DNA of 32,579 bases from Bacteroidota bacterium (GCA_027484125.1 JAIXUI010000035.1:1-32579); one strand, 5' to 3'. Positions 1-7,868 are shown, numbered from the stretch's first letter. Translations and numbers: made by a program. The notes: a model not told the origin generated them from the sequence alone.

Positions 1-183
1 GGAGCAGCAGCGAGTCGTAAGCTGGAGGTGGTTGATTTGAGTGGCAAGGTGCTACGCACGGTAGTGATGGAGAACGCGACTGCGGCTGAGATTGACCTAA
101 GTGATTTCGCGCAAGCGGTGTACCTGCTCCGCGCAACCGGCAACGGAAGTACTACAGTCACCAAGTTTGTGAACGTGCGATAA
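1..183 (+). CDS. C-terminal fragment of a T9SS-exported protein (type A sorting domain)
   Basis: The window opens inside an open frame that runs to a TAA at 181-183. The 60 visible residues contain LEVVDLSGKVLRTV, then an acidic IDLSDFAQAVYLLRA strand, and end in TKFVNVR. This is the usual pattern of the type IX secretion sorting domain: a VxDxxGK(V/I) strand, then a LSxxxxGxYLLRxxx strand, then a short basic end. Such domains direct proteins across the outer membrane and are removed or anchored at the cell surface. Everything upstream, including the functional domain and start, lies outside the window, so the activity cannot be told. A strong hairpin follows 27 bases after the stop. Confidence 0.85.
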   Translation, partial: GAAASRKLEVVDLSGKVLRTVVMENATAAEIDLSDFAQAVYLLRATGNGSTTVTKFVNVR

Positions 184-209
184 GCGCAATATTCATGATA
201 TGAAAAGCG

Positions 210-235
210 ATCGCCGAGGGGAAACCCTCGGCGAT
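210..235 (+). terminator. GAAA-loop hairpin terminator after the T9SS gene
   Basis: A perfect 11-bp stem (210-220 with 225-235, ATCGCCGAGGG on the left arm) is closed by a GAAA tetraloop. It lies 27 bases after the stop of the T9SS fragment and is followed by a short T-rich stretch (TCTTGTTTA). The stem is strong but the U-tract is weak, so termination on the plus strand is likely rather than certain. Confidence 0.75.
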
Positions 236-338
236 TCTTGTTTAGAGCGCTGATAATGGATAATTAATCAAAGTTCAATGCCATACACTCCAATTGAAAA
301 TGCTGAAAGCAATGCCTGACATTTTATTTGAGTAAATC

Positions 339-381
339 AATGACATGAACAGGCTCAATCATTGAACCAATTCATGTCATT
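339..381. repeat. 43-base near-perfect palindrome downstream of the cyclase operon
   Basis: The arms 339-359 and 361-381 are inverted copies matching at 18 of 21 positions. The outer 11 bp (339-349 with 371-381, AATGACATGAA) are perfect. It sits between the convergent ends of the T9SS gene (plus) and the adenylate cyclase (minus, stop at 406-408). It may be the terminator of the minus-strand operon, although no clean T-tract follows on that strand. Its length and one-base centre are more like a cruciform or a paired protein-binding site than a standard terminator. Confidence 0.6.
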
Positions 382-405
382 CAACTACAGGGCTTTTGAG
401 CGCAT

Positions 406-1689
406 TCAGGGTAGGTAAGGGGAGTCAGATTCAACGAAATACATTTCAATATCTCCTTTATTTTTCGCGGCAATTCTTCCACGGTAGGTACATTTAAACG
501 TATCTCTCACGTATTCCCAAGTGGCATGTGACACATTGATTCTATTGGGTTCACCACTTTCTTGCATACGGGCCGCAGTATTTACCGTATCGCCCCATAT
601 GTCGTAAGCAAATTTCTTTATTCCAACCACACCAGCAACTAAAGGGCCGGTATGAACACCAATTCGAATGTCAAAGGCTGGCAATCCTTTGGCTTGCTGT
701 TGACGTCTGATTTTTTCAACTTCCTTCAAAATAGAAATCGAGAGCTCCACCGCTTTAATGGCATTGTCTCTGGTTTCTTGAGGAATTCCCAAAGCACAGA
801 TGTAAGCATCGCCAACGGTTTTGATTTTTTCAGCATCATACTTATTCAGCAAATTGTCGAATGCCTCGTAATACAAGTCGATGGTATTGACCAAATCTTG
901 AGGGGAAAGCTGTTCACTTACTTTAGTAAAATCCTTAAAATCGGTGAATATAACCGACACACTTTCATAATGACGCGCCCGTGTTTTACCGGTTTGTTTC
1001 AATTCGGTCATTACATCATAGGGGAGAATGTTGAGAAGCAGTTCGTCGCTGCGTTTTCTTTCGCGATCGAGTTGTTTATTCTTTTCATCCAGATTTTTGA
1101 GGGCGGTGTTTTTGGTGTTTTCAAACACGAGGGCAATGAGGTAAATCAGCAATACCAACCCGTTTAGGTTGGTGGTGTTGAATAAATCGCGGCCTTTACC
1201 TGATTCAGGTAATTCACTAATAAAAGGAAAATCAACCAGTGTTAACAAGCCTACCAAAGTAATGGCTAAATAAGAAGTGATGGTCCAGAACCACCCCCAA
1301 CCTTTATTCGACATCATCAATGAGGCGATAGGCAGCACGGCGAACCAAGGAAGTACGGAGGATTTCAGCCCACCTGAGTAAACGACACAAATGCCGACTC
1401 CAATAGTGCCTACGAGGATGTAAGTATTTACAGCGCCTACGAGGCTAAAAATTCGATACTTGAAAAAGAAGGGTAGAATGAGAAAGCCCAGAAAGTTGAA
1501 AACCATGGCGCCCAATAAATGGGGCATGTCCATTAAATAGGAACTAAAAGCATAGAATAGAGAAAAAAAGCTGGTGATAAAGCTTGTGAATACCAGAAGC
1601 CGTGCTTTGCGAAATTCCTCTTCGTGTATTTGGTAACGTTCAGGCACGAAAGAGGCTGCGAAATTGAATATTTTTCCCTGTTGACTCAT
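406..1689 (-). CDS. Membrane-bound class III adenylate cyclase
   Basis: Predicted to make cAMP from ATP at the inner membrane. About six hydrophobic segments fill residues 20-195. A charged signalling helix (KNLDEKNKQLDRERKRSDE) leads into LLLNILPYDVMTELK and the cyclase domain to the end. The class III catalytic set is present: metal Asp250 (FTDFKDF) and Asp294 (KTVGDAY), adenine-specifying Lys290 and the Asp of YDIWGD, and Asn370 and Arg374 of VNTAAR. A Lys/Asp pair favours ATP over GTP. I chose the ATG at 1689 because it overlaps the upstream stop as ATGA, with AACAGGAAA before it; an in-frame ATG at 1707 and a further start at 1728 lie inside the upstream gene. It is the last gene of a three-gene operon. 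The ligand sensed by the membrane part is unknown. Confidence 0.92.
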   Translation of the reverse strand: MSQQGKIFNFAASFVPERYQIHEEEFRKARLLVFTSFITSFFSLFYAFSSYLMDMPHLLGAMVFNFLGFLILPFFFKYRIFSLVGAVNTYILVGTIGVGICVVYSGGLKSSVLPWFAVLPIASLMMSNKGWGWFWTITSYLAITLVGLLTLVDFPFISELPESGKGRDLFNTTNLNGLVLLIYLIALVFENTKNTALKNLDEKNKQLDRERKRSDELLLNILPYDVMTELKQTGKTRARHYESVSVIFTDFKDFTKVSEQLSPQDLVNTIDLYYEAFDNLLNKYDAEKIKTVGDAYICALGIPQETRDNAIKAVELSISILKEVEKIRRQQQAKGLPAFDIRIGVHTGPLVAGVVGIKKFAYDIWGDTVNTAARMQESGEPNRINVSHATWEYVRDTFKCTYRGRIAAKNKGDIEMYFVESDSPYLP

Positions 1690-2375
1690 TTTCCTGTTAA
1701 ATTCCATGCAACCACACAGGCCAGCCACATGACCAGCCCTTGAATAATTCCAAATAGGGTAATTTGTCCGTAGGAGGCTTTCTCGGTTCGGTCAAATAAA
1801 TCCGGTATGGTTAGCATCAATAGCCCTTCAGCAACAAAAATATAAACCGGAACTGGACCTAGCATTTTTGTATTTTCATAATGCCACCAACCGGCATGTA
1901 TGGCGAGGAATTCATATAGTGGAATGATGCAACAACCCAAGACTCCCACGATGATGGACGTAATCAGGAGAGATTTCTTCTTATTGATTAGGAATCCGAT
2001 GTAGCCAATTTGAATAAGAACTACCATCCAACTAAAAGGCATATAAGCTGGGGAGGCGGCCAACATGGGTTCGTCTGGCGGGTAAAAGAGCGTTTTAGTA
2101 TGCACTACCAGCCAATAATCTGCCATGAGCTCTACCAATCCGGCAGTTAGTGCAAAAAGCATGAACCTGAACATCAGGTTGTCTTTTTTCAAAAAGGCCC
2201 AAGCAGCGTAAAGTAAACTAAATCCATATCCCCAAACAGCAGCGCTTTTCCAGCCTTGGAATTTCCAAGCGTCCAGAACAAGGACTCCTACGGCCAAAGC
2301 CATGCTTCCTAAAATGAACCATGTTCTGGATTTTGCTAGTGGATCTGAGGAGCGTGTAGCAGTTGAAGTGTTCAT
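1686..2375 (-). CDS. Polytopic membrane protein of unknown function, operonic with an isoprenoid-type oxidoreductase
   Basis: A 229-residue protein with roughly seven hydrophobic segments and short loops, surely in the inner membrane. Two loops carry polar or aromatic motifs that may form an active site: HTKTLFYPPDEPM and GWWHYENTKMLGPVPVY. The layout, with acidic and aromatic residues at membrane edges, recalls integral-membrane carotenoid enzymes (CruF- or lycopene-cyclase-like), but I do not recognise a family and the likeness is weak. The start is the ATG at 2375, which forms ATGA with the stop of the oxidoreductase gene; a longer form starting at 2399 would lie inside that gene. The stop overlaps the cyclase start in the same way. 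The neighbouring phytoene-desaturase-like enzyme suggests a joint role on a hydrophobic substrate; this is inference. Confidence 0.75.
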   Translation of the reverse strand: MNTSTATRSSDPLAKSRTWFILGSMALAVGVLVLDAWKFQGWKSAAVWGYGFSLLYAAWAFLKKDNLMFRFMLFALTAGLVELMADYWLVVHTKTLFYPPDEPMLAASPAYMPFSWMVVLIQIGYIGFLINKKKSLLITSIIVGVLGCCIIPLYEFLAIHAGWWHYENTKMLGPVPVYIFVAEGLLMLTIPDLFDRTEKASYGQITLFGIIQGLVMWLACVVAWNLTGK

Positions 2376-4219
2376 TTTTTTAATCTTGAAAACAGCCATT
2401 CAAAAACAAAAACGACCAAACAGAAGATCAGCCAAAACAGCATGCCTAGCTTTAACCAAGCTGGAATTTCTGCCGACCAAGCTAACCCTTTAGACCATCG
2501 GTAATGGTCGTACCATTTCAAGGGGCGATAAAGCAAAGGTTCTTTAAGATTCCAAACCTTGCATAATGGTTGGTTGGCCCCGCTTTTCTGAATCAAGGCA
2601 TTTACAGCCCTGCGAGCCGCTTCGTTAGCCCCTTCCATAGTCGCCAAATCGGTATTGGTTTTAACGTAGTCGGCAGCAAAGAATAGGTTAGGAATTTGGC
2701 AATCAGCTGAAGGCCTCAAATCCCATGTGTTGACATTGTTCACCAACAAGGGCTCAACGTTGCATAATCCATTGGTGTTTTGGATAGACAACAACCGTTG
2801 ATCAAAAGCTCGTTTGAATCTGCTATCTGCTATGGCTTGTTGAAGTGGAGCTCCAACTGGTGCATCGGCAAGTTGTTCCGGCCTGATGTCTCTATCCAGG
2901 TAAAAGTCGATGCGCATATCATCGCGAAGAATTTCAACGCCTTCCACATTGAGGCTTGCTTTGAGCTGTGCCCATACTTCTTCGGCTACTTCTTCCCGGC
3001 TGCAATCTTTAGCGGCTTTGGTGGTGGTGAATTGACCTGGAGTGAACCAATCGGAAATATCTACACTCAATAAACCACGAACTTCACCATTGCCTTTGTC
3101 CTTGAGGTCATAGCCACTCCAAAATTGAATTTGGGAGATGCAAGTAACTGCCCATGCGGTGTTACAGCAAATGACATGTCCATGATTGACCGGAACTTCT
3201 ACGTTGAGATAATACTGTATGCCATTCATCCAGCTTACACTTGGAGCTAATTGCTGAATAAAGGCGAGGGTTCTGTCAGCTTTTATCATTTCCGGACTTA
3301 GCAAAGGAGCAGCGCGTTCCACTGGAGTAGCTAGGATAAAATAATCGCCGCTTACCTCTATGGTCTGGCCATTTCCGGATAAATGATCCACGATGGTAGC
3401 ACTTTGAATTTGCTTACCGCTGGCATCCATGGAGATGGAGGTCACTTCATGGCCCAGAAAGTACTTAACACCTTTGCTTTTAAGATAATCCAGCCAAGGC
3501 GTCAACCAACGGTCATTGGTGGGGCCATTCAGAACCCTGTCGGTGTTAACGGTTGGGTCGAGCATGCAGTACAACAACTGGAGGAAAATATCGCCACCTG
3601 TTTTGGTGCTGGCGGTTTCAGCTTTCGCAGCAACCAAAGTGCGGGTCAATCCTTCTACTAAAAGCGAGCGATAAGTAGCGCTAAAGCGGTCTGCTTCTAA
3701 GTATTCCCACCAACCCAAACGTTCATAGTCGTTTTGCCTTCGTGCATTAGAGCTGGTCATTAATTGCCAAACTCGTTTAGCAAAGAATTTTTCTTCTTCG
3801 TGGGTAAGGCCTGAATCTGCGCCTTGAAATAAATCATGCAGCATCAACTCTAAGTCAGATAAATCTCTTGGAAAGGATGCTGTGGTCACTATGGGTTTTA
3901 ACCCATACCTCGCAATCATGATTCGGCTGGTAGGTACTAGATTAGTGTAAACGGATTTGCCATTTTGGAAGGGAATCCGCTTCATGGTATCTGTTACATG
4001 TCGGTAGAAGCCAGGAAAAAAACGAAATCCATGCTCTCCGGGTAATGGATTCGCATAAGGAGGTTGATCTTCCGGCCCTTCGTACCAAATGCTTCGAGCT
4101 TTACCTCCTACGTACCGAACGTTGCGGTCATATACTTCAACTTCAAATCCCCTTTCTATCAACTCATGGGCAGCAGACATTCCCGCTACACCTCCTCCTA
4201 AAATGATAACTTTTGACAT
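2372..4219 (-). CDS. FAD-dependent amine-oxidase-family oxidoreductase (phytoene desaturase / hydroxysqualene dehydroxylase-like), C-terminal membrane anchor
   Basis: First gene of the operon, 615 residues. The N-terminus is a classic dinucleotide-binding fold (VIILGGGVAGMSAAHEL, then EVEVYDRN), and the end of the catalytic domain carries the family's second flavin motif (FFAADYVKTNTDLATMEGAN, then EAARRA). This pattern belongs to the amine-oxidase superfamily, which includes phytoene desaturases, carotene isomerases and the hopanoid enzyme HpnE. The closing 25 residues are a hydrophobic helix with a basic end (WLFSRLKK), so the enzyme is probably tethered to the inner membrane, where isoprenoid substrates reside. 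No phytoene synthase or other carotenoid gene is in the window, so the substrate cannot be named. Automated labels such as hydroxysqualene dehydroxylase would be unproven. Confidence 0.85.
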   Translation of the reverse strand: MSKVIILGGGVAGMSAAHELIERGFEVEVYDRNVRYVGGKARSIWYEGPEDQPPYANPLPGEHGFRFFPGFYRHVTDTMKRIPFQNGKSVYTNLVPTSRIMIARYGLKPIVTTASFPRDLSDLELMLHDLFQGADSGLTHEEEKFFAKRVWQLMTSSNARRQNDYERLGWWEYLEADRFSATYRSLLVEGLTRTLVAAKAETASTKTGGDIFLQLLYCMLDPTVNTDRVLNGPTNDRWLTPWLDYLKSKGVKYFLGHEVTSISMDASGKQIQSATIVDHLSGNGQTIEVSGDYFILATPVERAAPLLSPEMIKADRTLAFIQQLAPSVSWMNGIQYYLNVEVPVNHGHVICCNTAWAVTCISQIQFWSGYDLKDKGNGEVRGLLSVDISDWFTPGQFTTTKAAKDCSREEVAEEVWAQLKASLNVEGVEILRDDMRIDFYLDRDIRPEQLADAPVGAPLQQAIADSRFKRAFDQRLLSIQNTNGLCNVEPLLVNNVNTWDLRPSADCQIPNLFFAADYVKTNTDLATMEGANEAARRAVNALIQKSGANQPLCKVWNLKEPLLYRPLKWYDHYRWSKGLAWSAEIPAWLKLGMLFWLIFCLVVFVFEWLFSRLKK

Positions 4220-4767
4220 GTAATGGATTTATTCGACCTAATATAAATGTTACGAAAGGATTCGCACACTTACTAAAAAGCTCCTTTTGAAGGAATTTTC
4301 CTTTGAATGGCCATAATCGTTTCGCTTATTTAAAATTTACTTATAATTCATATGGATGCTTAAAAAATGAAGTTCAATTGGGTTTTTAATCGTCATGTTT
4401 CATTTTAAAAAAAGTATCATTAATTAATGATATCCCTTTGTTTGCCTACTTAGCTTAAAGGTTCTATCCTCTTTTTTAATGCTACTGAAGGACTACATCC
4501 ATGGCCTCATTGATTGGAATTCACCTTTCAGATAAACGCACTTTGGTATATCTAGGAGATGGAGTGGTGGTATCATGCTACTTTCTTAGCCCACTTAAAA
4601 TTGATGTCTTTTAACGATGAAACTTGACTTTTTAAAGTGCTTTTTTAAATCAAAGATGGAAGGAGTTGAGAAAATCTAGGCCGATACAATTTCAAGTTTG
4701 GTCTTGATAATACCTTGAATGGTAGATTGTTGGTAGCAGTTAAAAGAAGATTCATCAACTTCCGATT
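4220..4767. other. 548-bp divergent intergenic region
   Basis: This AT-rich gap separates the starts of the minus-strand oxidoreductase operon and the plus-strand MbnP/MbnH operon, so it must carry both promoters. I cannot place either with confidence: the stretch TACCTTG at 4711-4717 resembles a Bacteroidota -7 box for the plus-strand operon but lacks a matching -33 TTG. It also holds a perfect 18-bp palindrome (4415-4432). A 37-codon open frame at 4501-4614 has no ribosome site and no recognisable features and is not called. Confidence 0.6.
4415..4432. promoter_or_regulatory. Perfect 18-bp palindrome, candidate operator
   Basis: The sequence TATCATTAATTAATGATA is identical to its own reverse complement over 18 bases. 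It lies between two divergent operons, about 195 bp upstream of the FAD oxidoreductase start and 335 bp upstream of the mbnP-like start. A dyad of this size suits a dimeric helix-turn-helix regulator. No regulator gene is adjacent, and AT-rich DNA can produce such palindromes by chance, so the role is inference. Confidence 0.45.
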
Positions 4768-5430
4768 ATGAAGCGGTTTCTGCTACTGATTCTTTTTTGG
4801 TCGAATGTGACTATGGCCCAGCAATACTTGCGCTGGCAACCAACATGGCATGGGAAGCCAATTGCAGTGACAGAAGAACGTGGTGTCCTCGATGAATTTC
4901 AGCTTAAACAATTCAAGTGGTACATGAGTGGCCTAACCTTCTGGAAGAAAGGACAACAGTTATGGGTGGATACTGCAACTGTTCGACTTTGGGAAGCAGG
5001 CTTTCCAAAGCGCTCGTTTTTAGTATTGCCATCATTCAAGCAAATGCCGGATTCGCTTTCGTTTTTCTTAGGAATGGATAGCCTTACTCACCTGGAGGTG
5101 AAGTTGTCAGGTGATACGGATCCAACTTTAGGCATGTATTGGACCTGGCAGAATGGTTATATCCATTTGAAAATGGAAGCGTTGAAACGAACAGAAGATC
5201 AGCAAGTTAGAACGATTAGCCTCCATTTGGGTGGTTATCGTCATAGCCCTTGCAAATATTCCATAGGTCTTCCCATTTCGAGAAGTTCAAAAAAGGAGAT
5301 TCTTTTAGAAACTGAGTTGAGCCATTGGATAGATTCCTCTCAACCGTTCCCAGACCATTGGATGCAGCCTGGGCAACAGTCTGTTTTATATTCTAGAATT
5401 TGGGCACACTACTTTACGGTCAAACCATGA
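4768..5430 (+). CDS. mbnP: MbnP-like secreted copper-binding protein
   Basis: A 220-residue protein with a signal peptide (MKRFLLLILFWSNVTMAQ). The body matches the MbnP family: an early FKWYMSGLTFW segment, a central FFLGMDSL, then SGDTDPTLGMYWTWQNGYI (Trp125 and Trp127) and SLHLGGY (His153). MbnP proteins are periplasmic copper-binding proteins; a conserved Trp is converted to kynurenine by a di-haem MbnH enzyme, which creates the metal site. The gene overlaps the mbnH-like gene by ATGA, which is the expected partnership and the strongest support for the call. Which Trp would be oxidised cannot be read from this sequence alone. There is no methanobactin operon here, so a copper role is by family only. 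Confidence 0.85.
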   Translation: MKRFLLLILFWSNVTMAQQYLRWQPTWHGKPIAVTEERGVLDEFQLKQFKWYMSGLTFWKKGQQLWVDTATVRLWEAGFPKRSFLVLPSFKQMPDSLSFFLGMDSLTHLEVKLSGDTDPTLGMYWTWQNGYIHLKMEALKRTEDQQVRTISLHLGGYRHSPCKYSIGLPISRSSKKEILLETELSHWIDSSQPFPDHWMQPGQQSVLYSRIWAHYFTVKP

Positions 5431-6404
5431 ATAAGTCTGTAGCAGTGGGGTTTATCCTGGGTGTGTTGGTGTTAGCAGCTTGGAGACTGCCGACTGAGCC
5501 AAATTGGCCAGCACCTATTCAGCAATTAAAACCTTCGCCAAAAGATACTTTAAGGTTTGAGCTAGGAAGAAGGTTGTTTTATGACCCTTTACTTTCTGCG
5601 GATACTTCAGTTTCCTGTGGCAGTTGTCATCTTTCTTACACAGCCTTCACCCATGTGGATCATGCACTTAGTCATGGAATCAAAGACCGGGTTGGCAAAC
5701 GCAATGCACAGCCCTTGTTCAATCTGGCTTGGTATGATCAATTTATGTGGGATGGGGCTATTACCCGTTTAGACCGTCAGCCACTAGCTCCACTTTTACA
5801 TCCTGATGAAATGGGCGATTCACTACCCAATATCCTGAGTAAGCTCAATGCAACTCCATTCTACCGCAGAGCATTTAAAGAAGCATTTAATGCGGAAAAA
5901 ATTCAAACAGAGGAGTTGCTTCAGGCACTTCAGCATTTTGTCCTTCAGTTGGTTTCCAAGGATAGCAAATACGACCGGATGATGGCAGGAAAAGCCACTT
6001 TCGATGAACAAGAAAAGCGCGGTTGGGCTTTGTTTGAAAGCCATTGTAGTTCATGTCACCCTTCGCCCTTATTTACTTCAGGAAAGTTTGAAACCAATGG
6101 ACTTCAACCTGATCCAAAACTTGGGGATGTAGGCCGGGCCGGAATTACTTATTTAGCCTCAGACTCATTCAAGTTCAGGGTTCCTAGTCTTCGAAATTTG
6201 GTTTGGAGTTATCCCTACATGCATGATGGAAGAATGAAGACCCTTAGGCAGGTTTTGAATCATTACAGCCAAATTTTACCGCAAACTCAGTCCTCGCATC
6301 CCTTGAAAGAAGACCGAAATCAGACGGATTTATTGGCCTTCTTGCGAACCCTTTCCGATACAGCATTCGTGCTCAACCCTCGTTTTGCTCCGCCTCGTTT
6401 TTGA
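5427..6404 (+). CDS. mbnH: MbnH-like di-haem cytochrome c peroxidase (MauG family)
   Basis: A 325-residue exported enzyme with an N-terminal hydrophobic segment (VGFILGVLVLAAW). Two c-type haem sites are present: C64-GS-CH68 and C207-SS-CH211. Other family marks are FELGRRLFYDPLLS, LFNLAWYDQFMWDGA, the FRVPSLRNL strand and the YMHDGRMKTL motif near the distal haem. MauG/MbnH enzymes use a high-valent bis-haem state to oxidise a protein residue; here the substrate is most likely the Trp of the MbnP-like protein encoded immediately upstream. I chose the ATG at 5427, which shares bases with the mbnP stop (ATGA), rather than a TTG at 5400. A plain peroxidase that detoxifies hydrogen peroxide is the main alternative. 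Confidence 0.9.
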   Translation: MNKSVAVGFILGVLVLAAWRLPTEPNWPAPIQQLKPSPKDTLRFELGRRLFYDPLLSADTSVSCGSCHLSYTAFTHVDHALSHGIKDRVGKRNAQPLFNLAWYDQFMWDGAITRLDRQPLAPLLHPDEMGDSLPNILSKLNATPFYRRAFKEAFNAEKIQTEELLQALQHFVLQLVSKDSKYDRMMAGKATFDEQEKRGWALFESHCSSCHPSPLFTSGKFETNGLQPDPKLGDVGRAGITYLASDSFKFRVPSLRNLVWSYPYMHDGRMKTLRQVLNHYSQILPQTQSSHPLKEDRNQTDLLAFLRTLSDTAFVLNPRFAPPRF

Positions 6405-6433
6405 TAAACTGTTTTTAAATAATTTTTTTCACC

Positions 6434-7798
6434 ATGAAAAACCGTTCCATCTCATTGCTCACTTTAGGGCTTTTAATGGCCCTCAGTGGATATTGTCAGG
6501 TTAGTAATCCTGCCATCACCTCATGGTTACAGAATACCACAGGAGTTACTGGTCGCTATTACGTACAGGGCAATTCAACGCCTATTCAGGATGTTGTTCA
6601 GGCCAATGTACAATCGGTAAGATATTCTACCAACTGGGTTTATATTGGTGCCACTGGCATTCCCGCCTACGTCACCGGGCCATTTCTTGATGGTAATCCA
6701 TCCAGAGCGACCAATAGAAATGCAATTTTTAAGTTTCCACTAAACCCTGTTGCTAATACGGGAACGCCAACAGCTACCAGTATGGGAAACATAGGGGTGT
6801 TTGTCAATGGTGTTGCCTTGTTTGATTCGCGTGACGGGGTATCTTGGAGATCATCTACCAACTCGCTTGCGGGTGGTCCATTAGGTGGACAAGGAGACAA
6901 TGTGTGGAACCGAGATGCCATTGTGGCAGAGCGAGCAGGATTTGATTGCTCCAAAGGACATCCAGCTATGGGAAATTATCATCATCACCAGAATCCAAGT
7001 GCGTTTAAATTGGATTTACAGGTGCTTTCAACCATTTGCAACCTCTATAATGCGGATGGTTTGTACGCGATAGACAGCACCCAACATTCGCCACTGATTG
7101 GTTTTGCCTACGATGGATTTCCAATTTATGGTGCATACGGATACAGAAATACCAATGGTACAGGCGGGGTTGTGAGGATTAAATCCAGCTACTTCAAAAG
7201 AAACATCACAACACGCACTACCAATCCGGCTGGTGCTGTGGTTACTGCGGGTCCTCCGGTGAATAGCACTTATCCGTTGGGTTATTTTAAGGAAGACTAT
7301 GTGTATGTACCCACTTCAGCGGCTACTCCCGATTATCTGGACGACCATAATGGGCGCTTTTGTGTGACCCCGGAGTATCCTAATGGAACCTATGCCTATT
7401 TCGCCACAGTTGATAGCAATTGGAATTCTGCTTATCCGTATGTGGTAGGTCCTACGTTTTACGGAACTAGGGTAGCCTCCACCGTAACAAGTATTACTGA
7501 AACTACCACTACTTATGTTCCAATAACTACATCAGTAACCGGGTTAGCAATGCCGGAGGTTTCTGTTTATCCTAATCCCTCAGCAGAGTTCTTTGCAGTA
7601 CAATTTAAGGGATTGAACAAGGAGGAAATTCAGTTAGAGCTTCTTGACTCCCAGGGAAGAGTTGTGCAAAAGTCTATTTTGTTTCCTGGGATGACCTTGG
7701 TGTATTTCGATACTTCTATTCTTTACAGCGATTTATATCTTTTGAGAATGAGTGGAAAATTTGGCTCTTCTTTTAAGAAAATAATGGTCGCTCGCTAG
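6434..7798 (+). CDS. T9SS-exported YHYH-domain protein
   Basis: A 454-residue protein. Signal peptide MKNRSISLLTLGLLMALSGYCQ; a YHYH-type domain spanning roughly residues 80-340; and a C-terminal T9SS sorting domain starting at SVYPNPSAEFF and ending FKKIMVAR. The domain is shown by FDCSKGHPAMGNYHHHQNPS (residues 182-185 read YHHH in place of the name-giving YHYH), followed by LIGFAYDGFPIYGAYGY and later RFCVTPEYPNGTYAYF. YHYH proteins have no settled biochemical role; the His and Cys content suggests metal binding. The gene is 29 bases after mbnH and before a strong terminator, so it is the third member of the operon and may act on, or receive copper from, the MbnP/MbnH pair. Because of its sorting domain it should end outside the cell, unlike its periplasmic partners. 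Confidence 0.87.
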   Translation: MKNRSISLLTLGLLMALSGYCQVSNPAITSWLQNTTGVTGRYYVQGNSTPIQDVVQANVQSVRYSTNWVYIGATGIPAYVTGPFLDGNPSRATNRNAIFKFPLNPVANTGTPTATSMGNIGVFVNGVALFDSRDGVSWRSSTNSLAGGPLGGQGDNVWNRDAIVAERAGFDCSKGHPAMGNYHHHQNPSAFKLDLQVLSTICNLYNADGLYAIDSTQHSPLIGFAYDGFPIYGAYGYRNTNGTGGVVRIKSSYFKRNITTRTTNPAGAVVTAGPPVNSTYPLGYFKEDYVYVPTSAATPDYLDDHNGRFCVTPEYPNGTYAYFATVDSNWNSAYPYVVGPTFYGTRVASTVTSITETTTTYVPITTSVTGLAMPEVSVYPNPSAEFFAVQFKGLNKEEIQLELLDSQGRVVQKSILFPGMTLVYFDTSILYSDLYLLRMSGKFGSSFKKIMVAR

Positions 7799-7820
7799 TA
7801 AAAGGACGATTCAACTTTTT

Positions 7821-7868
7821 AAAGGGCAGTATAGGAGTGCTAATACTCAATACTGCCCTTTTTTATTG
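7821..7868 (+). terminator. Rho-independent terminator closing the mbnP-mbnH-YHYH operon
   Basis: A perfect 12-bp stem (7821-7832 AAAGGGCAGTAT with 7850-7861) encloses a smaller GAGT/ACTC stem (7835-7838 with 7845-7848). A long T-rich run follows immediately (TTTTATTGG then eight T). It starts 22 bases after the YHYH stop and marks the end of the three-gene operon. Confidence 0.9.

Noticed and set aside
2372-4219. Calling the FAD enzyme hydroxysqualene dehydroxylase (hpnE) or phytoene desaturase (crtI)
   Set aside because: Neither squalene/hopanoid nor phytoene synthase genes are nearby; the sequence supports only the superfamily.
4501-4614. 37-codon open frame in the divergent intergenic region
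   Set aside because: No ribosome site, no signal peptide or domain, and surrounded by AT-rich regulatory DNA; chance frame.
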